Source: Clostridia bacterium (GTDB lineage Bacteria > Bacillota_A > Clostridia > Christensenellales > Aristaeellaceae). Taken from it: a DNA stretch of 12,707 nucleotides. Below, piece by piece: positions 1-5,951 of the stretch. The translations under genes and the position numbers were made by a program. The stretch lies in the NCBI GenBank assembly GCA_017430945.1, contig JAFRMB010000185.1, positions 1-12,707 of the forward strand, read 5' to 3'. Below the pieces are notes generated by a model that saw nothing but the letters and a program-made list of their open reading frames with translations, made no database searches and was not told the DNA's origin. Positions within the stretch are counted from its first letter, which is position 1; every line of letters starts with the position of its first letter.

Positions 1-102
1 AAGATTGCAGAGTATATCAAACATCAGCTGGACGAGGACAGAATAGGGGAGCAGATGACGATGTTTGGTAAGGACGACGACCCTTTTAAGGGTGGCAAGT
101 AA
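1..102 (+). CDS. tnpA: IS200/IS605-family transposase TnpA, C-terminal fragment (cut by window edge)
   Basis: Thirty-three codons in frame 1 end at a TAA at 100-102; the 5' part lies left of the window. The peptide contains IAEYIKHQLDEDRIGEQ and ends in DPFKGGK. This closely matches, from memory, the C-terminus of IS200-type TnpA proteins (IQDYIKHQLEEDKMGEQ, ending PFTGRK in the enterobacterial protein). Such proteins are small HUH tyrosine transposases of about 150 residues that move the element as single-stranded DNA by recognising subterminal hairpins. The catalytic HUH motif and tyrosine are not in the window, so I cannot say whether the enzyme is intact. The fragment carries no frameshift and is followed by a typical IS200 right end. 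Confidence 0.85.
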   Translation, partial: KIAEYIKHQLDEDRIGEQMTMFGKDDDPFKGGK

Positions 103-215
103 CAGAACGGCCCGTTCAGACGGGCGGTAAGTAACAAGCCTGCGCAAATGCCAGACCGTCTATGCGCCTGCGAGGGCGCAGCTAGTATTCCAGGGCTTTG
201 CCCGCATGTGAAAAA

Positions 216-234
216 CCCCCGGCTATGCCGGGGG
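216..234 (+). repeat. Terminal hairpin of the IS200-like right end
   Basis: CCCCCGGC at 216-223 pairs perfectly with GCCGGGGG at 227-234 around a TAT loop, preceded by an A-run at 211-215. In IS200/IS605 elements the TnpA dimer binds such subterminal hairpins and cleaves a few bases away. Its position just downstream of the transposase stop supports that role. In the minus direction it is followed by a short T-run (215-211), so it could also act as a transcription stop that insulates the element. Confidence 0.7.
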
Positions 235-245
235 ATGATTATTTT

Positions 246-462
246 GACCCCCGCGGCGAGGATCCATACCTGCGGCCGGGCGCAGCAGACGCCCGGCCGG
301 TCTGCTTCTCAAGGCTGAAGCGGCCTGAAACCCATTGAGCGCCCCGACGGGGCCGATGTCGCAAGCGCAGCACAGCAGGACGCAGGTGCTGCCGCAGGCC
401 TGGTCCAGCGTTCGACCCGTCACCCGCCGAAGGCGAGGGGACGGGTCGAACAGGCAAGACGC
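246..462. other. Hairpin-dense GC-rich noncoding segment next to the IS200 end
   Basis: No ORF here has a credible start or protein-like sequence. The segment contains a row of inverted repeats: a 10-bp perfect stem at 273-282/290-299 (7-base loop); GCCCC/GGGGC at 341-353; a 7-bp stem GCAGCAC/GTGCTGC at 367-373/386-392; and a near-continuous hairpin at 410-451. The last has an 11-bp perfect outer stem (410-420/441-451), an inner stem and a 3-base loop. Neither strand shows a U-run after the big hairpin, so these are not ordinary terminators. It could be a dispersed palindromic repeat, a structured RNA, or the old target region of the insertion sequence. The strand is unknown. Confidence 0.45.
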
Positions 463-502
463 AATAAAAGCCCGCACCCCGCTTCAGCGAGGGCGCGGGG
501 TG
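463..502 (-). terminator. Rho-independent terminator of the 3447-604 minus-strand operon
   Basis: Read on the minus strand, CACCCCGC (502-495) pairs with GCGGGGTG (482-475) around a 12-base loop. After CGGGC comes TTTTATT. The U-tract starts five bases after the 8-bp stem, so the fit is good but not ideal. It lies about 100 bases past the stop codon of the last minus-strand gene (604), where the operon should end. Confidence 0.55.
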
Positions 503-603
503 AAGGACGCCGCCCGGGTCCTTCCCGCTTTTGAGATGCTGTCCAGGACTGTGACCGGAGCCCGCGGAAGGGCGCCGGCCTGCGGATTTCCGACTCCCGC
601 GGA

Positions 604-1029
604 TCAGTCGCGCTTTCTCCTCATGCGCAGCCACACCAGGAAGAACGTCACGAGGAAGAAGCCGCCGATCACGGCCGCGCCGCCGCCGATGCCGATCAGG
701 TCCCTGTTGGGGTGGGTGACCATGCCCGACAGGCCGCGGCTGATGAGGATCCGGTCCCCGGCTTTGGGAATGGCCCCGGGATGGATCGTTCGGAACAGGA
801 CCCGGGCGGTCGCCGTTTCCCCCCGACGGTCGGCGTACGCGACCGTCAGCACCGCATTGTAATGGGCGCTCGTTCGCCCCCTGACCATCCGCCTTGCCGG
901 GGTGTAGGTCCTGTCGCCGACCTCCACGACCGTGGCGGGGCACGCGGGCTGGAGATGGGCGAACATGAGGATCAGCAGTCCGATGACGACGAGCGCGACG
1001 GGGATGCCGAATACGATCCTCCTGTTCAT
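604..1029 (-). CDS. Small membrane protein with two TM helices, DUF3592-like
   Basis: The protein has 141 residues. I chose the ATG at 1029-1027 because it overlaps the TGA of the upstream gene (ATGA), a usual coupling arrangement; the open frame extends 39 codons further but that part does not look like protein. A hydrophobic helix at about residues 5-24 and another at about 115-134 (GIGGGAAVIGGFFLV) flank an extracytoplasmic domain of roughly 85 residues, and the C-terminus is basic (RMRRKRD). The middle part starts ATVVEV-like and has a strand pattern followed by PKAGDRI. This resembles DUF3592 membrane proteins, whose function is unknown. Coupling to the secreted protein upstream suggests the two work at the cell envelope. 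The DUF assignment is by eye and tentative. Confidence 0.65.
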   Translation of the reverse strand: MNRRIVFGIPVALVVIGLLILMFAHLQPACPATVVEVGDRTYTPARRMVRGRTSAHYNAVLTVAYADRRGETATARVLFRTIHPGAIPKAGDRILISRGLSGMVTHPNRDLIGIGGGAAVIGGFFLVTFFLVWLRMRRKRD

Positions 1030-2213
1030 GACGCGGGTCCCCCTGCTTCGCCGCTGCTCTGCCCCGGGAACTCCGCCGAGCCGTCGAGCCGCAGGAACCG
1101 ATCGGCATCGGACACTTCCACATAGGGGAACACGCTCGAGCCCCATGCGAGATAGACCAGCGCGTCGCCTTCGATGGCAAACAGGAATTCCGGGCCGGGG
1201 ATGTTTTTCTCGGTCATATGGACGGTGTCGCCGTGCACGCTCCAGATGCCGCCGCCCTGATAGCTGCTCAGCGGTCCCTCATAGAACGTGTAGGTCCCGT
1301 CCGCGTTCAGTGTGATCGTGAAATCACCGCCGAAGCCCTCGCCTTCATATCGGTAGGTGCCCGCGGTCCAGGACATCGTATCCGCGTCGAGCATCGCCTC
1401 GATGCGGCGCACGGCGTCGTGATAGCGATCCGGGAAGGCGTTGTCGCCGGACGCGCGCACCGCCGTGCCGTCCGCAAATCCCAGCTCGAGCTCAAAGAAT
1501 TCCCCGTCCAGCACGTTGGGCACCTTTTCGTGAAAGCCGTCCCAGGCCCCCATGTCGTGATCGGAGACGATCTGCCTGAGCTCCGCCGCCAGCTCTGCGC
1601 TGAAGGATCTTGGGTCGCCCCCGTTCTTCCGGATCTTCCAGCCTTCGCCCCCGAGGAAGATCTCACAGGACTGCGGCGCCATGGATCCGCCGCGGGTGAG
1701 GCAGAACCGCGTCAGGACGTGGTTTTGAGACAGCTTTGAGCAGAGCGCCTCGAATCCGGCCTGTGCGCTTTGGGAGGCGAACGCGAATCCACGGTACTGC
1801 CGCTCGTCACCGGTCCAGTACAGCTCCATCCAGGGGCCGCTGTCTCCGTCGAGGACCTCGTCGTCGGGCCCGCTCACCGTGCCGCCGCGCAGGCAGTCGC
1901 AGAAGGCGGCCCATTCGCCGTCCGAAAGCGCCGCCGTTCCCGACAGGACGATATCGTCCTCCGTCAGCGGCCAGGCGCCGCCCTGCTTCGACTCATGGTA
2001 AAACAGCCGGTCTCCGTCCTGCGTGTAAAACCGGTAGCGCAGAAAGAAGGATTCGGCGAGGGGCACATCGATGGTATAGTCGAATCCGGTGATGTCCGCC
2101 ATGGCGATGTCCGCATCCACGACGAACGCCGCCTGCGCGGTCGCCGGGATGGCGCACAGCAGCAGGGCGATGAGCATGGTCGCACAGCGCATAAGGTCTC
2201 GCTTTCCGGGCAT
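1026..2213 (-). CDS. Secreted protein of unknown function with C-terminal lipocalin-like beta domain
   Basis: The protein has 395 residues. The start is the ATG at 2213 because a perfect AAGGAGGT (2228-2221) sits 7 bases upstream; an upstream in-frame extension of 32 codons is Arg/Pro-rich and unlikely. Residues 1-26 form a signal peptide: basic start MPGKRDLMR, hydrophobic core, and cleavage probably after ATAQA. There is no lipobox cysteine, so it is probably released or held by another partner. The middle (about 30-290) is not a family I recognise. The last 100 residues (WTAGTYRYEGEGFGG, then LNADGTYTFYEG and GGIWSVHGDTVHM) show the repeated Gly/Tyr strand pattern of small NlpE/lipocalin-like beta-barrel domains common in clostridial surface proteins. 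It overlaps the next gene by 4 bases. No enzymatic motif was seen. Confidence 0.75.
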   Translation of the reverse strand: MPGKRDLMRCATMLIALLLCAIPATAQAAFVVDADIAMADITGFDYTIDVPLAESFFLRYRFYTQDGDRLFYHESKQGGAWPLTEDDIVLSGTAALSDGEWAAFCDCLRGGTVSGPDDEVLDGDSGPWMELYWTGDERQYRGFAFASQSAQAGFEALCSKLSQNHVLTRFCLTRGGSMAPQSCEIFLGGEGWKIRKNGGDPRSFSAELAAELRQIVSDHDMGAWDGFHEKVPNVLDGEFFELELGFADGTAVRASGDNAFPDRYHDAVRRIEAMLDADTMSWTAGTYRYEGEGFGGDFTITLNADGTYTFYEGPLSSYQGGGIWSVHGDTVHMTEKNIPGPEFLFAIEGDALVYLAWGSSVFPYVEVSDADRFLRLDGSAEFPGQSSGEAGGPAS

Positions 2214-2334
2214 TGGTCGCACCTCCTTCATACGGGATGTGGCGGTCGTTGCAACGGGGCCGGGTCGCCGGGCCGCGTCGGGGCGATCCGGCGAAGCCGC
2301 TCCGCGCATGTCTGTATCCGTCCCCGGCCGTCGT

Positions 2335-3135
2335 TCAACCGGTACTGACCGCGGTCAGCACCTTTCCGATGCTGTCGTGGAACACCAGATCGGCCATGCC
2401 CTCCATGTGGGTCCTGCCCTTGTTGATGATGACCAGGTACTTCCCGTGATACTGATGGGCGAGGTTGGCCGCGGAACCCACCTCCAGCGAGGTGCCGCCG
2501 ATGATGAGCAGGTCCGCCTGACGGATCATCTTCAGGGCGCGGCTGTGCGCCTCCTTGGGGAGGAACTCGCCGTAGAGGGTCACATCCGGCCTGACCATGC
2601 CGCCGCACTTCGGGCAGCGGGGGACGGGATCGGGGCTGTCGAAGATGAAGTCCACGCCACAGGCGATGCCGCAGCGCGTACAGTGGCTTTGCCAGATCGT
2701 CCCGTGGATCTCCTGGACGTTGCGGCTCCCCGCCTTCTGGTGCAGGCCGTCGATGTTCTGCGTGACGACGCCGTCCAGCCTTCCGGACGCCTCCCATCCC
2801 GCAAGCGCCGTGTGAGCGGCGTTCGGCCGGACGGCGCGGGCATCCAGGTTCCTGCGGTAGTAGTCGAAGAACACTTCCGGCTCGTTCCACAGGCACTCGC
2901 TGGAGAGAAGATACTCCGGCCTGTAGCGGGAAAAGCGCTTCTCAGCCTTGTGATACAGCCCGTTTTTGCTGCGGAAGTCTGGGATGCCGCTCTCGGTGGA
3001 GACGCCGGCGCCGCCCAGGAAGACCGCGTGCGCCGCCCACGTCAGCATCGTCCCGAAGGCGTCCAGCTTTTGGGCGTCGCTCATGCGGCTGAAGTAATGA
3101 TGCTTTTCCCGTTCACTGACAAACTCCGTTTTCAC
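2335..3135 (-). CDS. Sir2-family NAD-dependent protein deacylase (sirtuin)
   Basis: The protein has 266 residues, a normal length for a bacterial sirtuin. It removes acyl groups from lysines using NAD, releasing nicotinamide and O-acyl-ADP-ribose in the cytoplasm. Visible motifs in order: GGAGVSTESGIPDFRS (41-56, NAD binding), TQNIDGLHQKAG (125-136), the catalytic His144 in EIHGT, two zinc-binding pairs at Cys152/Cys155 and Cys174/Cys177, RPDVTLYGE (182-190) and GGTSLEV (213-219). All key residues are present, so it should be active. The start is a GTG at 3135, six bases after the stop of the preceding gene, with a modest GAGGG site upstream. An ATG at residue 18 is possible but has no ribosome site. 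No macrodomain or lipoate-ligase partner is nearby, which argues against the ADP-ribosylating SirTM operon type. Acyl preference cannot be read from the sequence. Confidence 0.93.
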   Translation of the reverse strand: MKTEFVSEREKHHYFSRMSDAQKLDAFGTMLTWAAHAVFLGGAGVSTESGIPDFRSKNGLYHKAEKRFSRYRPEYLLSSECLWNEPEVFFDYYRRNLDARAVRPNAAHTALAGWEASGRLDGVVTQNIDGLHQKAGSRNVQEIHGTIWQSHCTRCGIACGVDFIFDSPDPVPRCPKCGGMVRPDVTLYGEFLPKEAHSRALKMIRQADLLIIGGTSLEVGSAANLAHQYHGKYLVIINKGRTHMEGMADLVFHDSIGKVLTAVSTG

Positions 3136-3141
3136 GCCCTG

Positions 3142-3447
3142 TCATCCCTCGTCATGTTCCTGTTTTGAATAATAAAGCCTGGCGTTGAAACTGGCCTGTG
3201 CCGCCTGCGCCTCCTTTTTCCGATGCCACGCGGCGATCTCCTCCCGGATCGCCAGCATTTCATCCACGAGCATCTCCTCGGTGCGCGGGCGCGCCTGGCG
3301 GATGTAGGAGGTCATGCGGTCGATCGCCTTCGGGCTGCCCAGCTCTCCGGCGATCAGCGCGGCGAGCTCGGCGGAGAAACCGAGGTCGGTGGCGGCAGTG
3401 ACGAGCCGGTCGCGCGCCCGGGCCCACAGATACTGGTCGGGTGTCAT
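3142..3447 (-). CDS. Small conserved hypothetical protein, probably helical
   Basis: The protein has 101 residues and starts at the ATG at 3447; a GTG 11 codons upstream has no ribosome site, while GAGGGGG lies about 11 bases before the ATG. It is charged and mostly helical, with MTPDQYLWARARDRL at the N-terminus, a central GSPKAIDRMTSYIRQ and RPRTEEMLVDEMLAI, then a Lys/Glu-rich tail. I recall similar short clostridial proteins with the GSPKAxxRM...VDEMLAI core, but know of no assigned function. It has no signal peptide or membrane segment. The 6-base gap to the sirtuin gene makes co-translation likely, so the two may be functionally linked. A DNA- or protein-binding role would be a guess. 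Confidence 0.7.
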   Translation of the reverse strand: MTPDQYLWARARDRLVTAATDLGFSAELAALIAGELGSPKAIDRMTSYIRQARPRTEEMLVDEMLAIREEIAAWHRKKEAQAAQASFNARLYYSKQEHDEG

Positions 3448-3472
3448 GACACTTCGCCCCCTCTGCGTAGAG

Positions 3473-3499
3473 ATTATCACACTCGCGGAGGTAATGCAA
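3473..3499 (-). promoter_or_regulatory. Candidate sigma-A promoter for the hypothetical-sirtuin operon
   Basis: On the minus strand, TTGCAT (3499-3494) is followed after 15 bases by GATAAT (3478-3473). A TG two bases before the -10 gives an extended -10 (TGTGATAAT). The extended -10 would compensate for the short spacer. Transcription would begin near 3466, about 20 bases before the ATG at 3447. Confidence 0.45.
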
Positions 3500-3762
3500 G
3501 GGCCGGACGCGCTTTGATCGCTCTTCCATTGCGGGAATGTGGATAAAAGCCGGAGGAAGCCAACATGGCACGGCGAACGCTCGACCTGCTGAAAACGGGT
3601 CTTTCAGCGAGGAGAGGGACGCGGATCTGCTGACGGGCGTGGATCTGTTTTTGCCGCGAAAGCAGCCGTTTACCGGCGAAGATGCTGTCCTGACGTACGT
3701 GCCCCCGGACCTGATCGAACACGGAGAGACCGGCGCATCTCCAGGCAGCGCTCCGGCGTTCG
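3500..3762. other. Intergenic stretch without a supported gene
   Basis: This lies downstream of the AraC-family gene and upstream of the hypothetical-sirtuin operon, both on the minus strand. An open plus-strand frame (3537-3809) and a minus-strand frame (3477-3722) exist, but neither has a ribosome site and the first runs through the end of the regulator gene. A 7-bp stem (3588-3594/3602-3608, loop ACGGGTC) is the only clear inverted repeat and lacks a U-tract. I see no convincing terminator for the regulator gene. It may contain a decayed gene. Confidence 0.4.
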
Positions 3763-4614
3763 TCAGCTTCGCTGCTGGCGCCGATACTCGCGGGGCGTAC
3801 GCCCCATGAGCCGATGAAAGGCCGTCGAGAAGTGCTCGATGGAGGAATAGCCGGTGCGCTCCGCGATCTCGGTGACGGACAGGTCGGTGCCCATCAGCAG
3901 CTGCGCCGCCGCAGCCATCCGCGCCTCCGTCAGCTTCTGGGAAAAGGTCTTGCCGAAGCCCTGTCGCAGCAGTCGCTGCGTTTGGCGCTGGCTCAGGTTC
4001 AGAAGGGCGGCCAGCGTCGACAGCGTCAGCGACTGGTAGCGATACAGGAACGCCTCTTCCATGGCGAAGACGGTGCCGGCGCGGCTCATGCCGATGTTGC
4101 TCGGATGCGCGGGAACGGCGCCGCTGGGCTGGCGGTACACCCGCGTGAGGCGGACGATGATCTGTCGAAGCAGCGCCTCCACCATCTCCGGCGTCTCCGG
4201 ATCGGGGGCCCGGCCCTCGTCGATCAGCTGCTGCAGCAGCGGGTAGATCTGGCCGCGGTCCGTGCCCAGCCAAAAGCTGGTCTCCACGAACAGCGCCAGC
4301 GGTTCGTTCGGGGAGCCGCTCGTCCACTGGCAGTTCAGGTACAGGCAGTATTCGATGACGGGATCGTTTGGATCGCACCGCTGGGCATGCTCGACGCCGC
4401 GGCCGGTGATGTAGAGCGTGCCGGGCCGGACATCATAGGTGACGCCGTCGACGGTCACGGTGCCTCGGCCGCGGTGCGCGTAATGGATCTCATAGCTGGT
4501 ATTGGAATGGCGATGGGCGGCGATGACCTGCGGATGCTGCTCCACGCGCACGTGCACGGGGGAGACCACCAGCCCGTTCATATTGAAGACGCGTGAGAAC
4601 CAGTAGTTTTCCAT
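3763..4614 (-). CDS. AraC-family transcriptional regulator with N-terminal cupin sensor
   Basis: The protein has 283 residues. The ATG at 4614 is preceded by AAAGGAG at an 8-base spacing, so I prefer it to an ATG ten codons upstream. Residues about 25-90 form a cupin-like sugar-sensing domain (HRHSNTSYEIHY, then GRGTVTVDG and VRPGTLYITGRG). The last 90 residues hold the paired helix-turn-helix AraC domain, with TLSTLAALLNLSQRQTQRLL as the first unit and SVTEIAERTGYSSIEHFSTA as the second, ending in the family signature GRTPREYRR. It is transcribed divergently from the sugar operon, the usual place for a local activator, so it most likely senses the imported sugar or a derivative and activates 4815 onward. 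The ligand is inferred from the neighbouring fucose isomerase gene only. Confidence 0.93.
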   Translation of the reverse strand: MENYWFSRVFNMNGLVVSPVHVRVEQHPQVIAAHRHSNTSYEIHYAHRGRGTVTVDGVTYDVRPGTLYITGRGVEHAQRCDPNDPVIEYCLYLNCQWTSGSPNEPLALFVETSFWLGTDRGQIYPLLQQLIDEGRAPDPETPEMVEALLRQIIVRLTRVYRQPSGAVPAHPSNIGMSRAGTVFAMEEAFLYRYQSLTLSTLAALLNLSQRQTQRLLRQGFGKTFSQKLTEARMAAAAQLLMGTDLSVTEIAERTGYSSIEHFSTAFHRLMGRTPREYRRQQRS

Positions 4615-4658
4615 GGCAGGCACTCCTTTATGATGGTGTAACATGTCTTTCCCCCATA

Positions 4659-4674
4659 GTTCATATTATACGCC
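4659..4674 (-). promoter_or_regulatory. Candidate -10 region of the AraC-type regulator gene
   Basis: On the minus strand TATAAT lies at 4670-4665, within GGCGTATAATATGAAC. No good -35 hexamer sits 16-18 bases upstream (the best is TGTCCT). Transcription would start near 4658, about 44 bases before the ATG at 4614. Confidence 0.45.
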
Positions 4675-4762
4675 TATTTGTAAATAAAGGACATGGATCT
4701 GCGTTAAGACGACATAAGTTACGGAATTTGGTCAGGATTTTATATAATCAAAGTGTTACCAT

Positions 4763-4779
4763 GGCGTTATAATATTCAC
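4763..4779 (+). promoter_or_regulatory. Candidate -10 region of the sugar-uptake operon
   Basis: TATAAT lies at 4768-4773 within GGCGTTATAATATTCAC, without a recognisable -35 at 16-18 bases. A second TATAAT at 4743-4748 could serve an upstream start. Transcription from the first would begin near 4780, giving a leader of about 35 bases with a GAGGAGG site before the ATG at 4815. Confidence 0.5.
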
Positions 4780-4814
4780 AGACCGGAAAACGATATCATG
4801 AGGAGGACGAACCT

Positions 4815-5876
4815 ATGAACAAAAAGATCCTTGGCGCGATACTGCCCGGCAACAGCACGGTGGAGCTGAAGGAGTTCGAGATCCCGAAGCCCGGCCACGG
4901 ACAGGTGCTGGTGAAAACAAAGGCGTCCACCATCTGCGGCTCGGATATCCGCTGCATCTATCGCGCACACGTGGGCAAAGGGCCGGAGGGCTATCAGCCC
5001 GGTATGATCGCGGGCCATGAGCCCTGCGGCATCATCGTCGAGGAGGGCGAGGGCCTGAAGCGCTTCAAGAAGGGCGACCGGGTCATCGTGTACCACATCT
5101 CCGGCTGCGGCGTATGCTACGACTGCCGGCGCGGCTACTACATCTCCTGCAAGAGCCCCTACCGCGCGGCCTACGGCTGGCAGCGCAACGGCGGCATGGC
5201 GCCCTACATGCTGTGCGACGAAAAGGACCTGATCGCCCTGCCCGACGAGCTGACCTACGAGGACGGCGCGCAGGTCGCCTGCGGCTTCGGCACCTGTTAC
5301 GAGGCGCTGATGAAGATCGGCGTGTCCGGCAACGATCGCGTGCTGGTCACCGGCCTGGGCCCGGTGGGACTGGCGACGCTGATGCTGGCGAAGGCCATGG
5401 GCTGCGACACGACCATCGGCTGTGACATCAACGAGGATCGCATTAAGCTGGCCAGGGACCTGGGCCTTGCGGACTACGTATTCAACAGCAGCGATGTGGC
5501 GGCGTGTGAGAAGGCCATCATGGATGTGACCGAAGGTTACGGCTGCGAGCGGGCCATCGACTGCTCCGCCAACAACTCCGCCCGCGCGATGGCGATCCGC
5601 TGCACGCGCGAATGGGGCAAGATGGCCATGGTCGGCGAGGGCAACGACGTCACCTTCAATCCCTCCCCGGACATCATGCACGGCCAGAAGAGCATCTACG
5701 GCAGCTGGGTCACCTCGCTGTGGCGCATGGAGGAGCTCGTGGAGCACCTGGTGCGCTGGGGCATCCATCCCGACAGGCTGATCACCCATCGCTTCGAGTT
5801 GAAGGATGTGGACAAGGCCTACGCCCTCATGGCCTCCGGCCAGTGCGGCAAGGTCGCCATCGTTTATCCCGATTGA
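4815..5876 (+). CDS. Zinc-dependent medium-chain alcohol/polyol dehydrogenase
   Basis: The protein has 353 residues, full length for the family, with GAGGAGG 8-9 bases before the ATG. Catalytic-zinc ligands are Cys41 (ICGSD), His68 (GHE) and probably Cys156 (ACGFGT). A structural zinc site is formed by Cys98, Cys101, Cys104 and Cys112. The Rossmann fold shows GLGPVG at 180-185 and an acidic residue after the second strand (GCDIN), which favours NAD(H) over NADP(H). It is the first gene of the operon. Possible roles are oxidation of a sugar or sugar alcohol, or reduction of the lactaldehyde made from a deoxysugar. A Cys rather than Glu as third zinc ligand is more like alcohol dehydrogenases than sorbitol dehydrogenases. 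The exact substrate cannot be read from the sequence. Confidence 0.9.
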   Translation: MNKKILGAILPGNSTVELKEFEIPKPGHGQVLVKTKASTICGSDIRCIYRAHVGKGPEGYQPGMIAGHEPCGIIVEEGEGLKRFKKGDRVIVYHISGCGVCYDCRRGYYISCKSPYRAAYGWQRNGGMAPYMLCDEKDLIALPDELTYEDGAQVACGFGTCYEALMKIGVSGNDRVLVTGLGPVGLATLMLAKAMGCDTTIGCDINEDRIKLARDLGLADYVFNSSDVAACEKAIMDVTEGYGCERAIDCSANNSARAMAIRCTREWGKMAMVGEGNDVTFNPSPDIMHGQKSIYGSWVTSLWRMEELVEHLVRWGIHPDRLITHRFELKDVDKAYALMASGQCGKVAIVYPD

Positions 5877-5883
5877 CGCGCGT

Positions 5884-5908
5884 CCGGCGCGCCGATCCGG
5901 CGCGCCGG
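5884..5908 (+). repeat. GGCGCGCC tandem repeat forming an intergenic stem-loop
   Basis: TCCGGCGCGCCG occurs twice (5883-5894 and 5896-5907), separated by one base. Because each copy is palindromic, 5884-5893 pairs perfectly with 5899-5908 as a 10-bp, all-G/C stem with a 5-base loop. No U-run follows, so it is probably an mRNA stabiliser or partial attenuator between the dehydrogenase and reductase genes, not a full terminator. Confidence 0.6.
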
Positions 5909-5951
5909 GATGCTATGATCTGACCTATCGATCTGTCGCGGAGGCGTTAAC

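Larger units (their letters stand above)
1..245 (+). mobile_element. Right end of an IS200/IS605-type insertion sequence
   Basis: The transposase tail (1-102) is followed by about 135 noncoding bases. They hold three stem-loops: GCCCGT/ACGGGC at 110-125, TGCGCC/GGCGCA at 163-180, and a perfect 8-bp hairpin at 216-234. The text around AAAAACCCCCGGCTATGCCG is very similar to the right end of IS200 elements as I remember it. Elements of this family end a few bases beyond the terminal hairpin and make neither terminal inverted repeats nor target duplications. The exact right tip is therefore uncertain; I place it at roughly 235-250. The left end lies outside the window. Confidence 0.7.
4615..4814. 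promoter_or_regulatory. Divergent AT-rich control region between the AraC-type regulator and the sugar operon
   Basis: These 200 bases are much more AT-rich than the rest of the window. They hold the ribosome site and -10 of the regulator gene on the left and at least one good -10 for the operon on the right. Neither promoter has a good -35 at normal spacing, as expected of promoters that need an AraC-type activator. GCGTTA occurs at 4701 and again at 4764, 63 bases (about six helical turns) apart. The binding sites themselves cannot be fixed by eye. Confidence 0.6.

Noticed and set aside
246..462. Possible omega RNA or HEARO-type guide RNA, because structured RNA lies near an IS200/IS605 element
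   Set aside because: There is no TnpB or IscB coding sequence in the window, and the element appears to carry TnpA only. The structure alone is not enough for this call.
223..477. Cysteine-rich 84-residue minus-strand frame (ACGSTCVLLCCAC)
   Set aside because: No ribosome site; it lies across the inverted repeats and part of the IS200 end, so the cysteines are a by-product of the GC-rich stems.
239..1180. Long minus-strand open frame (313 codons) spanning the hairpin segment and the small membrane-protein gene
   Set aside because: Its translation is Arg/Pro/Gly-rich low-complexity text typical of a GC-rich shadow frame, it has no ribosome site, and it conflicts with the ATGA-coupled gene at 604-1029 and the terminator at 463-502.
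2335..3135. Sirtuin as part of an anti-phage system such as Thoeris or a Sir2-effector pair
   Set aside because: The protein is a free-standing canonical deacylase with zinc cysteines and the catalytic His; defence Sir2 domains are usually fused or paired with Argonaute, TIR or ATPase partners, none of which is present.
2089..3168. 359-codon plus-strand frame opposite the sirtuin gene
   Set aside because: It is antisense to a gene with complete sirtuin motifs, and its Val/Asp/Gln/His-rich text is a typical shadow.
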